DNA of 64,000 nt. It comes from Eubacterium sp. CAG:274 (GTDB taxonomy: Bacteria; Bacillota; Clostridia; Lachnospirales; CAG-274). The position numbers and the translations under genes are program-made. A model generated the notes under the pieces. It saw nothing but the letters and a program-made list of their open reading frames with translations, was not told where the DNA came from and did no database searches. Below are positions 1-8,553 of this stretch, in pieces. Within the stretch, counting starts at the first letter, position 1; each line of letters starts with the position of its first letter. The stretch covers positions 88,003-152,002 of the forward strand of contig FR888494.1 in the NCBI GenBank assembly GCA_000432155.1. Reading direction: 5' to 3'.

Positions 1-1
1 G

Positions 2-190
2 CTTGATGGTATCTGTCTTGTTTCTGGTCTTGGACCTTATGACAACAAGCGTCGTGACGGTACATTCGAATACTATATGAGTGAACCAATCGTTTCTAAC
101 GATGCAAAGGGTGTTGCTCCTCTTGTTCTTGCTTACATAGAAACTCTTTACTACTTAAAGAATTCAGAACACTATACTGAAACTAAGTAA
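2..190 (+). CDS. C-terminal end of a GH105/GH88-type unsaturated uronyl hydrolase (partial)
   Basis: The reading frame is open from the left edge and stops with TAA at 188-190, giving 62 residues. The stretch DGTFEYYMSEPIVSNDAKG followed by a helical VAPLVLAYIE segment matches the C-terminal signature of YteR/YesR-like rhamnogalacturonyl hydrolases (family knowledge). Those enzymes remove the unsaturated uronic acid from pectin lyase products in the cytoplasm. The pectate lyase at 33.4-36.8 kb and the KDPG aldolase just downstream agree with a pectin role. The N-terminal part lies outside the window, so family GH105 versus GH88 cannot be settled here. Confidence 0.7.
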   Translation, partial: LDGICLVSGLGPYDNKRRDGTFEYYMSEPIVSNDAKGVAPLVLAYIETLYYLKNSEHYTETK

Positions 191-193
191 TAT

Positions 194-1891
194 ATGAGAT
201 TGAAGAACTCAAAAAATGCCCTACTTTGGATTTTTAAATATTCTAAGTCCAATCTTCCTTGGGTTGTTCTTTTATCTGTTATTACTGGTATAATTTCTTT
301 TGGTTATATATATTTGGCACTTGTTTCTAAACAGGTGCTGGATATAGCAACCAAAGATATTGACGGCTCGTTATTACTTTCTATTTTAGAAATTGCTGGA
401 ATAATAATTTTACAATGTGTCCTCAACATAGTATATGCAAATATATTCATCAGAGCCGACGGTAGAATGGATGTCAGAATTAAGCAAGGTTTATTTTCAA
501 AATTATTGGGTAAAAAGTGGCAGAATTTGAATGAATATCATTCTGGGGAAATCATAAACAGGTTTACCTCCGATGTCGATACAGTTATTGACGGTATTCT
601 CAATATTCTGCCTACTTCTATTTCATTACTTACTCGTTTGATAGCTGGACTTTGGGTATTATTTGCTATTGATTGGCGATTTACTATTGCTGTAATAGCT
701 CTTGGTGTTGTAATCTTTATTGCCGGAAAAATATATAGCAAGCATTTTAAGTATCTTCATAAAGAACTCCAATCTGCCCATGGTGTTGTTCGTTCTTTTA
801 TACAGGAATGTTTTGAAAACATTATGGTAATTAAATCTTTTGCAAATGATGACATAGTAAAGGATAGGCTTTTATTTAAGCAAAAAAATATGCTCAAACT
901 TATGTATAAAAAACAGTCCATAAGTAATGTGGCAAATACCGGTGTATATATGTTGTTTACTGGTAGTTACTACATAGCTTTAATATGGGGTGCTTTAAAT
1001 ATAAGTATGGGTGTAATTACTTTTGGTACTTTAACAGCCTTTTTGCAAATTTTGGACCAAATAAAAGGTCCTATGGCAAATATTAGTGGCTTAATACCTA
1101 AATTTTACTCTATGACTGCATCTGCTGAAAGACTTATGGAGCTTGAGAATTTACCTGACGAAAAAGAATTAAATCAGCTTGAAAATATTTCTTCTGTTTA
1201 TGAATCTATGAAGAATATTAATATAGAAAATATTTCTTTTTCCTACAAAAATGATTTAGTTCTTTCAAATGCTAGTGCTGTAATAGAAAAAGGAGAGTTA
1301 GTTGCTATTGCCGGTCCGTCTGGTATAGGTAAATCAACATTAATGAAACTTTTCCTTGGACTTATTGAACCTAAAAACGGTTCAATATTTTTTGACACTA
1401 CCTCTGGTAAAATTGATATAACAAGTGGCACAAGAAGAATGTTTTCATATGTTCCTCAGGGTAATTTTATATTATCAGGTACTATAAAGGAAAATATTTC
1501 TTTTGCCTCACCAAATGCAACAGATGAACAAATTGAAAATGCAGCAAAAAATGCTGTTATTCTGGATTTTATAAATTCTTTGCCAGATAAAATGGAAACC
1601 ATTGTAGGCGAAAGAGGATTAGGTTTAAGCGAGGGACAGATTCAGAGAATAGCTGTGGCAAGAGCCTTGTTAAGTGATGCCCCTATTCTTCTACTTGATG
1701 AAGCAACATCTGCCCTTGATGAACACACAGAAAAAAAATTAATCGAAAACATTAAATCTTTACATAATAAAACTTGTATTTTTATATCTCACAAGCCATC
1801 TACAATAAGTATGTGCGATAGAATAATAAGTTTCAACAATAAAAAACTTGTTCCTACTACATATGACGAAATTGCAAAATCTTGGAAGTAG
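194..1891 (+). CDS. ABC transporter, fused permease and ATPase (half-transporter, exporter type)
   Basis: 565 residues: an N-terminal six-helix membrane domain (about residues 20-310) and a C-terminal ATPase. The ATPase shows Walker A GPSGIGKST near residue 373, signature LSEGQ (variant of LSGGQ) near 478, Walker B ILLLDE near 498 and the H-loop His near 532. Half-transporters of this type dimerise and usually export lipids, peptides or drugs; the substrate is not readable. It begins 3 bp after the GH105-like stop and has no clear ribosome site, so it is probably translated by coupling. Whether it serves pectin metabolism is only suggested by position. Confidence 0.85.
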   Translation: MRLKNSKNALLWIFKYSKSNLPWVVLLSVITGIISFGYIYLALVSKQVLDIATKDIDGSLLLSILEIAGIIILQCVLNIVYANIFIRADGRMDVRIKQGLFSKLLGKKWQNLNEYHSGEIINRFTSDVDTVIDGILNILPTSISLLTRLIAGLWVLFAIDWRFTIAVIALGVVIFIAGKIYSKHFKYLHKELQSAHGVVRSFIQECFENIMVIKSFANDDIVKDRLLFKQKNMLKLMYKKQSISNVANTGVYMLFTGSYYIALIWGALNISMGVITFGTLTAFLQILDQIKGPMANISGLIPKFYSMTASAERLMELENLPDEKELNQLENISSVYESMKNINIENISFSYKNDLVLSNASAVIEKGELVAIAGPSGIGKSTLMKLFLGLIEPKNGSIFFDTTSGKIDITSGTRRMFSYVPQGNFILSGTIKENISFASPNATDEQIENAAKNAVILDFINSLPDKMETIVGERGLGLSEGQIQRIAVARALLSDAPILLLDEATSALDEHTEKKLIENIKSLHNKTCIFISHKPSTISMCDRIISFNNKKLVPTTYDEIAKSWK

Positions 1892-1936
1892 TCAAGTTAT
1901 ATTTATGTAATTTTTTGCAAAAAAGAATTAAGTTTA

Positions 1937-1965
1937 TTGACTTTATATTTCAAAAGTGCTACAAT
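1937..1965 (+). promoter_or_regulatory. sigma-A promoter of the KDPG aldolase gene
   Basis: TTGACT at 1937-1942 and TACAAT at 1960-1965 are separated by exactly 17 bp, about 50 bp ahead of the aldolase start. A ribosome site (AAAGGTGG) follows near 1999-2006. Confidence 0.8.
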
Positions 1966-2015
1966 TTATCTAAGCATGAAAAAGTGCGACAAATAATGAA
2001 AGGTGGATATATCTA

Positions 2016-2978
2016 ATGAACGATGTATTAAAGAAATTAAGTGCAATTGGTATTGTACCTGTTGTTGTAATCAACGATGCTGATAAGGCAGTACCTTTAG
2101 CTAAGGCTTTAGTTGAAGGTGGTATTCCATGTGCTGAAGTAACATTCAGAACTGCTGCTGCTGAAGAAGCTATCAAGAGAATGGCTGAAGAAGTACCTGA
2201 ATTAATCGTAGGTGCTGGTACAGTATTAACTAAGGAACAGGCTGACAAGGCAGTTGCTGCTGGTTCTAAGTTCCTCGTATCTCCTGGTTTAGACCCTGAA
2301 CTTATTGCTTACTGTCAGGAAAAGAACTACCCACCATTTACTCCTGGTACAACTAACCCTTCTGACCTTAACCATGCTGTTAAGCTTGGTCTTGAAGTAG
2401 TTAAGTTCTTCCCTGCTGAAGCTGCTGGTGGTCTTAAAATGATTAAGTCTATGGCTGCTGCTTTCACTAACCTTAAATTTATGCCTACTGGTGGTATCAA
2501 CGCTGGTAATGTAAACAACTACTTATCATTCAACAAGATTATTTGCTGTGGTGGTAGCTGGATGGTTCCTGGTAAGTTAATTGACGAAGGCAAGTTTGAT
2601 GAAATCGTTGCTCTTTGTAAGGAAGCTGTTGCTACTATGCTTGGTCTTGAAGTTCTTCATGTTGGTATCAACACAGAAGATGACAAGGCTGCTATGGGTG
2701 TAGCTAACAAGTTCAACCAGTTATTCAACTTCCCTATTGACGAACACAACTCTGCTGTATTCGCTTCTAAGGGTATCGAAGTTAGAAAGCAGATGTTCAA
2801 GGGTAAGAACGGTCATATTGCTATTGCTACAAACTATATGGATAGAGCTATCCGTTACATCGAAGCTATGGGTGGCGAATTCGATATGGATAGTGCATCT
2901 GTTAAGGATGGTAAGATTACTTCTATCTACCTCAAGGAAGAAATCGGCGGTTTCGCTATTCACCTTGTTCAGAAGTAA
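2016..2978 (+). CDS. eda: KDPG/KHG aldolase fused to a C-terminal glyoxalase/VOC-like domain
   Basis: 320 residues. Residues 1-205 are a 2-dehydro-3-deoxy-phosphogluconate aldolase: catalytic-site E41 and R45 in AEVTFR, the SPG loop at 89-91, the FTPGTTNPSD segment, and the Schiff-base Lys K130 in VVKFFPAEA. It cleaves KDPG to pyruvate and glyceraldehyde-3-phosphate, the last step of uronic acid catabolism from pectin. Residues about 212-320 are not part of a classic 210-residue Eda; the pattern LHVGINT...HIAIATNYMDRAIRYIEAMG looks like a vicinal-oxygen-chelate half-module. The gene has its own promoter and terminator, so it is monocistronic. Codon use is rich in GCT/GGT, suggesting high expression. 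Confidence 0.9.
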   Translation: MNDVLKKLSAIGIVPVVVINDADKAVPLAKALVEGGIPCAEVTFRTAAAEEAIKRMAEEVPELIVGAGTVLTKEQADKAVAAGSKFLVSPGLDPELIAYCQEKNYPPFTPGTTNPSDLNHAVKLGLEVVKFFPAEAAGGLKMIKSMAAAFTNLKFMPTGGINAGNVNNYLSFNKIICCGGSWMVPGKLIDEGKFDEIVALCKEAVATMLGLEVLHVGINTEDDKAAMGVANKFNQLFNFPIDEHNSAVFASKGIEVRKQMFKGKNGHIAIATNYMDRAIRYIEAMGGEFDMDSASVKDGKITSIYLKEEIGGFAIHLVQK

Positions 2979-2997
2979 TATACATAACAAATCATTT

Positions 2998-3027
2998 GGT
3001 GGACAGTTTTCTGTCCACCTTTTTTAT
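2998..3027 (+). terminator. Rho-independent terminator of eda
   Basis: Perfect 9-bp stem GGTGGACAG / CTGTCCACC with a TTTT loop, followed by a T-rich tract. Confidence 0.9.
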
Positions 3028-3030
3028 TTA

Positions 3031-3090
3031 TCAGAACAAATTAACATCGTGGCTTGTAAACAAGCCATCGGATTTATCTTTCCGATTCAT
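3031..3090 (+). repeat. Three-hairpin intergenic element, copy A (first stem damaged)
   Basis: Begins TCAGAACAAATTAAC. The right arm of stem 1 is missing. Stem 2 is GGCTTG-TAAA-CAAGCC (3051-3066); stem 3 is ATCGGA-TTTATCTT-TCCGAT (3067-3086), followed by TCA. It lies between two converging terminators. See the other copies at 24.3, 25.1, 43.0 and 57.1-57.3 kb. Confidence 0.85.
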
Positions 3091-3091
3091 T

Positions 3092-3121
3092 ATAAAAAAA
3101 GACATCTGTTTTAAGATGCCT
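3092..3121 (-). terminator. Terminator of the WYL regulator gene
   Basis: On the minus strand GGCATCT-loop-AGATGTC pairs with one G-U wobble and is followed by seven T. The wobble works only in minus-strand RNA, which fixes its direction. Confidence 0.75.
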
Positions 3122-3130
3122 TTTCTACTT

Positions 3131-4114
3131 CTACTGATTTATTATTTCTTTTGCCATATCTTTGTACTGTTGTACCACTTCTGCTGGTTCAACTATTTTA
3201 ACACCTGAACCCAATCCAAAGAGCCAACCGAAAAATTGCTTACTTACAGCTACCATAATATGTACTACAAAATGGTCATCATCTAATTTTCGCATAGACA
3301 CATCAGTACCAAATCTATCTATAATAACATTTGCCATATTATTATCACAACAAAGTGTTACCTTTTTCATTTCTCCATTAAACATAGAAAAATGTTTTTC
3401 ACTAAATTCCAATGAATTAAAATCTCTAAATCTCTCAATACCCTCTGGACTTCTATCTTTATTTGTAACAGATACTTTGTCCATTTTGTCAACTCTAAAA
3501 ATTCTAGCCTCTGTTGGATTTTCTGGTGTAGAAGTCATACAGTAGTAAGCAGTATTGTCCCAACACAAATACCAAGGATTTACAACTCTTAGCTTACCCT
3601 CATTTGAATATTTTTTCTCTTTATCCGGTGTCCAACTATAATATCTAAATGAAACCTGTTTATTATTTTCTATTGCCTCCATAATTTTGTCAATAGCAAT
3701 AAGAACCATTTCATTATCACTTTTAATCTTTTCTGTAAGTGCCTTATTTACCCTCATAGACTTAGCTTCATATTCACTTACAAGCCCCTTTAATTTTTCA
3801 ATTAATTCTCTAGTTTTTTTCCTACTTATGAACCTAGAATACTGTACTGCATCTATAAGAGCCTTAACTTCGGCAGTTTCAAAATCTCTACCTAAAATTC
3901 TATATCCACTACGCCTTGAAGAATCTATATCTACGCCATATTTTCTAAGCATTTCTATGTCATTATAAATACTTTTTCTCTCTGCTGCAATCTCTTTTTC
4001 TGACAAAAGCTTGATTATTTCTTCCATTTTCAAATAATGTTCTTCGTCAGTTTTTTCCATAAGAATGTCTTTAAGATAAAGCAGTTTTAGCTTTTGTTTT
4101 TCTGATTTTGCCAC
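3131..4114 (-). CDS. WYL-domain transcriptional regulator
   Basis: 327 residues with a GTG start behind a GGGGGTG ribosome site. The N-terminus (about 1-75) is a winged helix-turn-helix of the HTH_11 type; the middle (about 135-215) is a WYL domain containing the namesake residues in NPWYLCW and the FRVDKM segment; the C-terminus is a WCX-like extension. Such proteins bind DNA and sense ligands, often nucleic acids or nucleotides (family knowledge). No divergent partner gene is adjacent, so its target is unknown. Confidence 0.85.
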   Translation of the reverse strand: MAKSEKQKLKLLYLKDILMEKTDEEHYLKMEEIIKLLSEKEIAAERKSIYNDIEMLRKYGVDIDSSRRSGYRILGRDFETAEVKALIDAVQYSRFISRKKTRELIEKLKGLVSEYEAKSMRVNKALTEKIKSDNEMVLIAIDKIMEAIENNKQVSFRYYSWTPDKEKKYSNEGKLRVVNPWYLCWDNTAYYCMTSTPENPTEARIFRVDKMDKVSVTNKDRSPEGIERFRDFNSLEFSEKHFSMFNGEMKKVTLCCDNNMANVIIDRFGTDVSMRKLDDDHFVVHIMVAVSKQFFGWLFGLGSGVKIVEPAEVVQQYKDMAKEIINQ

Positions 4115-4257
4115 TCTAACACCCCCATTTATACATACAATTTAATTATAGTTTACATATAAATATATTTCAACACGACTTAAATACATTTTAAAGCCAA
4201 ATAAAGACAGATATATCCACAAAAGCCCATACAAAATACAACATTTTTATACTTCAT

Positions 4258-4662
4258 TTACTTTTTTGCCTGAGCTAATGCCTTATCTACAGCTTGCAAT
4301 ATTATATCTTCTGAAACAGGATAGGCACTACTTCTTGGAAAATCTGTAGACTGATTTGCTACAACCTCCTTTGATACCTCTGCAATACAAGAGCTAAAAG
4401 ATGGATAAAACACTTCTTGACTTTGATTTAAGTTACTTAAAGCCACATTTTCTATTTGATTTCTACTTACTGTTACCTCTACATTTATTGGACTTCCTTG
4501 TAAAATTATTTCAGCTGTATATGTACCTGGAGCATATGTAGCCTTTGATTCTCCTCCACCAAATAAATTGATTACCGCAAATATAATACCTGCCCCTACT
4601 AATACTCCAACTACTACCTTAATAATCTTTCCTAAACTAACTACCATAAATTTTGGTTGCAT
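4258..4662 (-). CDS. Membrane-anchored FMN-binding-like protein, divergent
   Basis: 134 residues, start fixed by GGGAGG eight bases upstream. Residues 10-34 form one membrane helix; the outside part GTYTAEI...INVEVTVSRNQIENV followed by EV...A.QS and a final DIILQAVDKALAQA resembles the FMN-binding domain found in RnfG/NqrC and extracellular electron-transfer proteins. The usual SGAT flavin-attachment stretch is replaced by FPRSSAYPVSED, so covalent FMN binding by the canonical Thr is doubtful. Monocistronic, divergent from addB. Confidence 0.55.
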   Translation of the reverse strand: MQPKFMVVSLGKIIKVVVGVLVGAGIIFAVINLFGGGESKATYAPGTYTAEIILQGSPINVEVTVSRNQIENVALSNLNQSQEVFYPSFSSCIAEVSKEVVANQSTDFPRSSAYPVSEDIILQAVDKALAQAKK

Positions 4663-4752
4663 AAATTATCCTCCCTAAATTTCTAATGGTATATAATATT
4701 CTTACAATTTTTTAATTATGTATAAATTCAGTTAGTAAATATTCCAACAATA

Positions 4753-4761
4753 TGCTATAAT
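4753..4761 (+). promoter_or_regulatory. Probable extended -10 promoter of addB
   Basis: TGC followed by TATAAT (4756-4761), an extended -10 box about 46 bp ahead of the addB start. No good -35 is seen at the right distance. Confidence 0.5.
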
Positions 4762-4807
4762 CTATTTATACTAAATTTTTAAACACAATTAGAATGAGGT
4801 GAATTAA

Positions 4808-7800
4808 TTGGCATTACGATATATTTTAGGTGGAATAAATAGTGGTAAAACATTTACTTGTATAAATGAAATAATACAATCTGCAGACAATAAAGACAAA
4901 ACTATCCTCTATATAGTACCTGAACAGTTTTCAATGCAATCTCAGAAAAATATATTATCTGGAATGAAAAACTGCGTATCTATGAATATTCGTGTATTCG
5001 GTTTTAAACATTTTGCCTACTACTTACTTTCAAAATGTGGTTCAATGAATAAAGTAGTATTAGATAATATAGATAAAGCCATTCTTTTAAAAAAAGCTGC
5101 CTATAGCTTAAAGAGAAATAGTAAAGAAAAATTTTACTATAATAAAGTTATGGAAAATCAAGGTTTTTTAAATAAACTAAGCACTTTAATAACAGAATTT
5201 TCCCAATATCAAATATCATCTGATGATTTATCAGATTTTACCCTTTCTATAGAGAGTGAAAAAGACAAATTTGACGGTCTTAATGATGATTTTGTTGGAA
5301 AAATAAAATCTATTTCTGCTTTATACAATGAGTATTCTAACTTACTAGAGGGCTTTGTTTCTGCTGATGGCATTTTAGATATATTATATGAAATACTTTC
5401 GTCTGATGAGTTACGACCAAAATCTTTGGAAAATGCCTCTGTATGGATAGATGCTTTCAATGGCTTTACTCCTCAAGAGTATAAAATCATTGAGGCACTA
5501 TATAAATACACAAAAGATGTCAATATTACTTTTACTGTTGACAATCCTAAGACATATTATGAAAAAATTGACTTGTTAGAACCTTACTATGAAATAAAAA
5601 AATGTATTAATAGACTTACTGAAATGGCTGGCACAAAAAATGTTAAAATGTCAGTAGTTAGTCAAAACCAATGTACTAAAACACCTGAATTAGATTATTT
5701 AGGCAAAAACTTTCTTAATAGCTTTCCTGCACCTTACACAGAAGATGTGCACAACATTGAAATTGTAGAGGCTAATAACAAATATGATGAAATAGAGAAT
5801 TTATGCTACTCTATCAGAGAGTTGGTTATGAATAAAGGCTATAAATATGGCGAAATAGGTATTATAACTTGTGATGATAGCTATAACATTCCTCTTTGCT
5901 ACTGCTTAAAAAAATATGACATTCCTAACTTCCTTGATAGTAGAATTAATATTACTAATCATATTTTGCCAATATTTATACTTTCAGCCATTGAAATCAT
6001 AAATACTAATTGGTCGCCAAAAGCTGTATTTGATTATTTAAAAACAGGTCTTGTAACTTATATAACTCCTGATAGTACAGCAACATTAGAAAACTATGTA
6101 CTAGAGCATGGTATTGCCTATTCTTGGGAAAAGCCTTGGGAATACGGTTTCAAAAAGAAAACTGATGAATTTAAAAACCTTATAAATACTCACAGGGAAA
6201 ATGTATACAATTCCCTCAAAATTTTATTAGATATAAATCCTAATAAAAAATATTCAATTAAAGAAATAAGTATAAAGATTTTTGAATTTTTAAAAGCTTC
6301 AAATATACAAAACAAGTTGAATACATCTGCTAGAAATAAAACTATAGAAAAACAAGAGTTAAATCATCAAGTTTGGAATACTGTAACAAATGTTTTTGAA
6401 AAAATGGTGGACAACTTAGGAGATGAAAAAGTAACTTTAAGAGAATTTTATGCCCTTTTAACAACTGGTCTTTCCACAGCTACAGCCGGTATGGTTCCTC
6501 CTACACAGGATAGCCTCGTAATTGGGGATATTGTACGAACTAGATTGCCAAAAATAAGAGCATTGTTTATTTTGGGTGCAAATGAGGGACTTTTACCAAA
6601 AACAAATAGTGATACAGCTCTTATAACTGATAAGGAACGAGAAAAAATCGCAAAAGTATCAGCTTATAAAATAGTAACTGCACCAAACATAATAAGTAAA
6701 ATAAATCAGGAACTTTTAAACATTTATTTTGCTATTACAAAGCCTGATGAATACCTATATATAAGCTATAGTTTAAATTCTTTAAAATCTAAAGATGATT
6801 TCCTACCATCAGATGTAGTATTAAAGATAAAGAATATTTTTCCAAAAATTAAGACAACTAAAGCCTTGAATAATATTCAATCTGTTTATAACTTAAATGC
6901 AAAAAGACCAGCTTTTGAACATTTGATTAATACAATTTCAACTAACAATGAATTAAGTGACAATGAAAAAATGCTGTACAAATATTTTGCATCAAATAAT
7001 CAGTCCTATTCAGATGAAATCAAAGCACTTTTTGATACTGTATCTGCTACTGATACTAACCGCCTTTCTGAGGAATCTATGAACAGACTACTTAGAGGCG
7101 ATGATGATTTAATTAAAAAACTTAATTTAAGTGTTTCAAAATTAGAAACTTACTCAAACTGTCCTTTTAAATATTTCTTGAAGCATTTATTAGATATAAG
7201 AGAGAGAGCTATTTATTCTCTGAATAGTATGGATTATGGTAATATTTATCATTCTGTTACTGAAAAAATATTGAGGAATAATTATGATGAACTTGCTAAA
7301 GAATTGCCAGAAATATTGAAAGATTATTCTGATATTACAGATTATGAAAATTACAAAATAAACTACAAAAACACTTATGCACACTATAAAAACTTTGTTT
7401 CAAAATTTGTTGAAAAATATATTAACGAGTATACAAAACAAGAGCTTGACAAAGATAATTTTGCTACAAGCTTTACAGCTTTGGAGTCATTAAACAGAGT
7501 TAAAAAAGTCGCAACTGACTATATACTTGCAACAACAACCCAAATAGAAACAAGTCTGTTTAAGCCTTTTGATTTTGAAGTTAAATTTGGTGCAGACGGC
7601 ACTTTTCCACCTATAGAAATACCTGTAAAAGACAATATAAGTATTAACTTTACAGGGCAGATAGATAGAGTTGATATATACGATGATGGCGATACATCAT
7701 ATGTAAAAATTGTTGATTATAAGAGTAAAAACCAGGAAAAGATAGAGCCTACGGATAGTCATAAACTTACATCAGATAAAATAGATAATATGATTTTAAT

Positions 7801-8386
7801 GCAATTACCAACATATTTATCTGCTTTTGTTGATTTTTTAAACAAATATTTTGATGACAAATTAGAGCTAAACACACAGGATAAAGATACCGCTATAAGG
7901 TACAAAAAATTAAAGAGTAATCATCATAAGGCACAGCCAGCAGCTATGTTATACTCTGAAATTTTTAAGCCTATAAACTCTAAAAACTACAATAATAAAA
8001 ATCTAGCAAATAAACGAGCCTACTACTACGGTGCCGAGGGAATGTTCCTTGAGTCTATGAAAGTTGCTTTAGACCTTAGAAATAAAGATACTGAAAAAAA
8101 TAACTTTTACAATATAAAGTATATAAATCCAGAAATCCGTAACAATGATAATATTTATAGCATTTCTATCTCTGATGAAGATGAATTTAAAACAGTATTA
8201 GACTCTAATGCAAATAATCTAAAGAAATTAGGCGAAAATATTGTTAATGGACTTATTCCTATTTGTCCTTTTATGCAAAATAAAAACAGCACAAAAAATT
8301 CAGCTTGCACTTACTGTCCTTATTCTGATATATGTAAAAAGGACATTAAGGAAATTAATATCCGAGAATTTGTTAAAAAAAGCTGA
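4808..8386 (+). CDS. addB: AddB, helicase/nuclease subunit B of the AddAB recombination complex
   Basis: 1192 residues, TTG start placed by GAGGTG upstream. The N-terminus carries Walker A GGINSGKT (residues 8-15). The C-terminal nuclease domain has GQIDRVD and the catalytic DYKS near 954-975. The four Cys of the iron-sulfur staple are present: C785 in NCPF, then C1167-X2-C1170-X5-C1176. Length and order of motifs match AddB of Firmicutes, which with AddA processes double-strand breaks to a Chi site. AddA, normally the next gene, is absent here: an SGNH protein follows after 167 bp. Confidence 0.93.
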   Translation: MALRYILGGINSGKTFTCINEIIQSADNKDKTILYIVPEQFSMQSQKNILSGMKNCVSMNIRVFGFKHFAYYLLSKCGSMNKVVLDNIDKAILLKKAAYSLKRNSKEKFYYNKVMENQGFLNKLSTLITEFSQYQISSDDLSDFTLSIESEKDKFDGLNDDFVGKIKSISALYNEYSNLLEGFVSADGILDILYEILSSDELRPKSLENASVWIDAFNGFTPQEYKIIEALYKYTKDVNITFTVDNPKTYYEKIDLLEPYYEIKKCINRLTEMAGTKNVKMSVVSQNQCTKTPELDYLGKNFLNSFPAPYTEDVHNIEIVEANNKYDEIENLCYSIRELVMNKGYKYGEIGIITCDDSYNIPLCYCLKKYDIPNFLDSRINITNHILPIFILSAIEIINTNWSPKAVFDYLKTGLVTYITPDSTATLENYVLEHGIAYSWEKPWEYGFKKKTDEFKNLINTHRENVYNSLKILLDINPNKKYSIKEISIKIFEFLKASNIQNKLNTSARNKTIEKQELNHQVWNTVTNVFEKMVDNLGDEKVTLREFYALLTTGLSTATAGMVPPTQDSLVIGDIVRTRLPKIRALFILGANEGLLPKTNSDTALITDKEREKIAKVSAYKIVTAPNIISKINQELLNIYFAITKPDEYLYISYSLNSLKSKDDFLPSDVVLKIKNIFPKIKTTKALNNIQSVYNLNAKRPAFEHLINTISTNNELSDNEKMLYKYFASNNQSYSDEIKALFDTVSATDTNRLSEESMNRLLRGDDDLIKKLNLSVSKLETYSNCPFKYFLKHLLDIRERAIYSLNSMDYGNIYHSVTEKILRNNYDELAKELPEILKDYSDITDYENYKINYKNTYAHYKNFVSKFVEKYINEYTKQELDKDNFATSFTALESLNRVKKVATDYILATTTQIETSLFKPFDFEVKFGADGTFPPIEIPVKDNISINFTGQIDRVDIYDDGDTSYVKIVDYKSKNQEKIEPTDSHKLTSDKIDNMILMQLPTYLSAFVDFLNKYFDDKLELNTQDKDTAIRYKKLKSNHHKAQPAAMLYSEIFKPINSKNYNNKNLANKRAYYYGAEGMFLESMKVALDLRNKDTEKNNFYNIKYINPEIRNNDNIYSISISDEDEFKTVLDSNANNLKKLGENIVNGLIPICPFMQNKNSTKNSACTYCPYSDICKKDIKEINIREFVKKS

Positions 8387-8495
8387 TTTATTAACTTGAA
8401 GATTTAAGTTCATTTTTTGATTAAAATATACTAAATTTGTTTACAATTATCCTTTGTCATATTTGTATAATTTACGGCTTATTTCCTCTATATAA

Positions 8496-8524
8496 TTGAC
8501 TTTTTTATGCCAATGGTGTAAAAT
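8496..8524 (+). promoter_or_regulatory. Promoter of the SGNH/membrane-protein pair
   Basis: TTGACT at 8496-8501, 17-bp spacer, TAAAAT at 8519-8524, thirty bases ahead of the start codon with GGAGGG between. Confidence 0.7.
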
Positions 8525-8553
8525 AAAGAAGATATTTTTATGGAGGGTGACTA

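Noticed and set aside
2737..3114. 125-codon open frame overlapping the end of eda and copy A
   Set aside because: It reads a shifted frame of eda and continues through a terminator and hairpin element.
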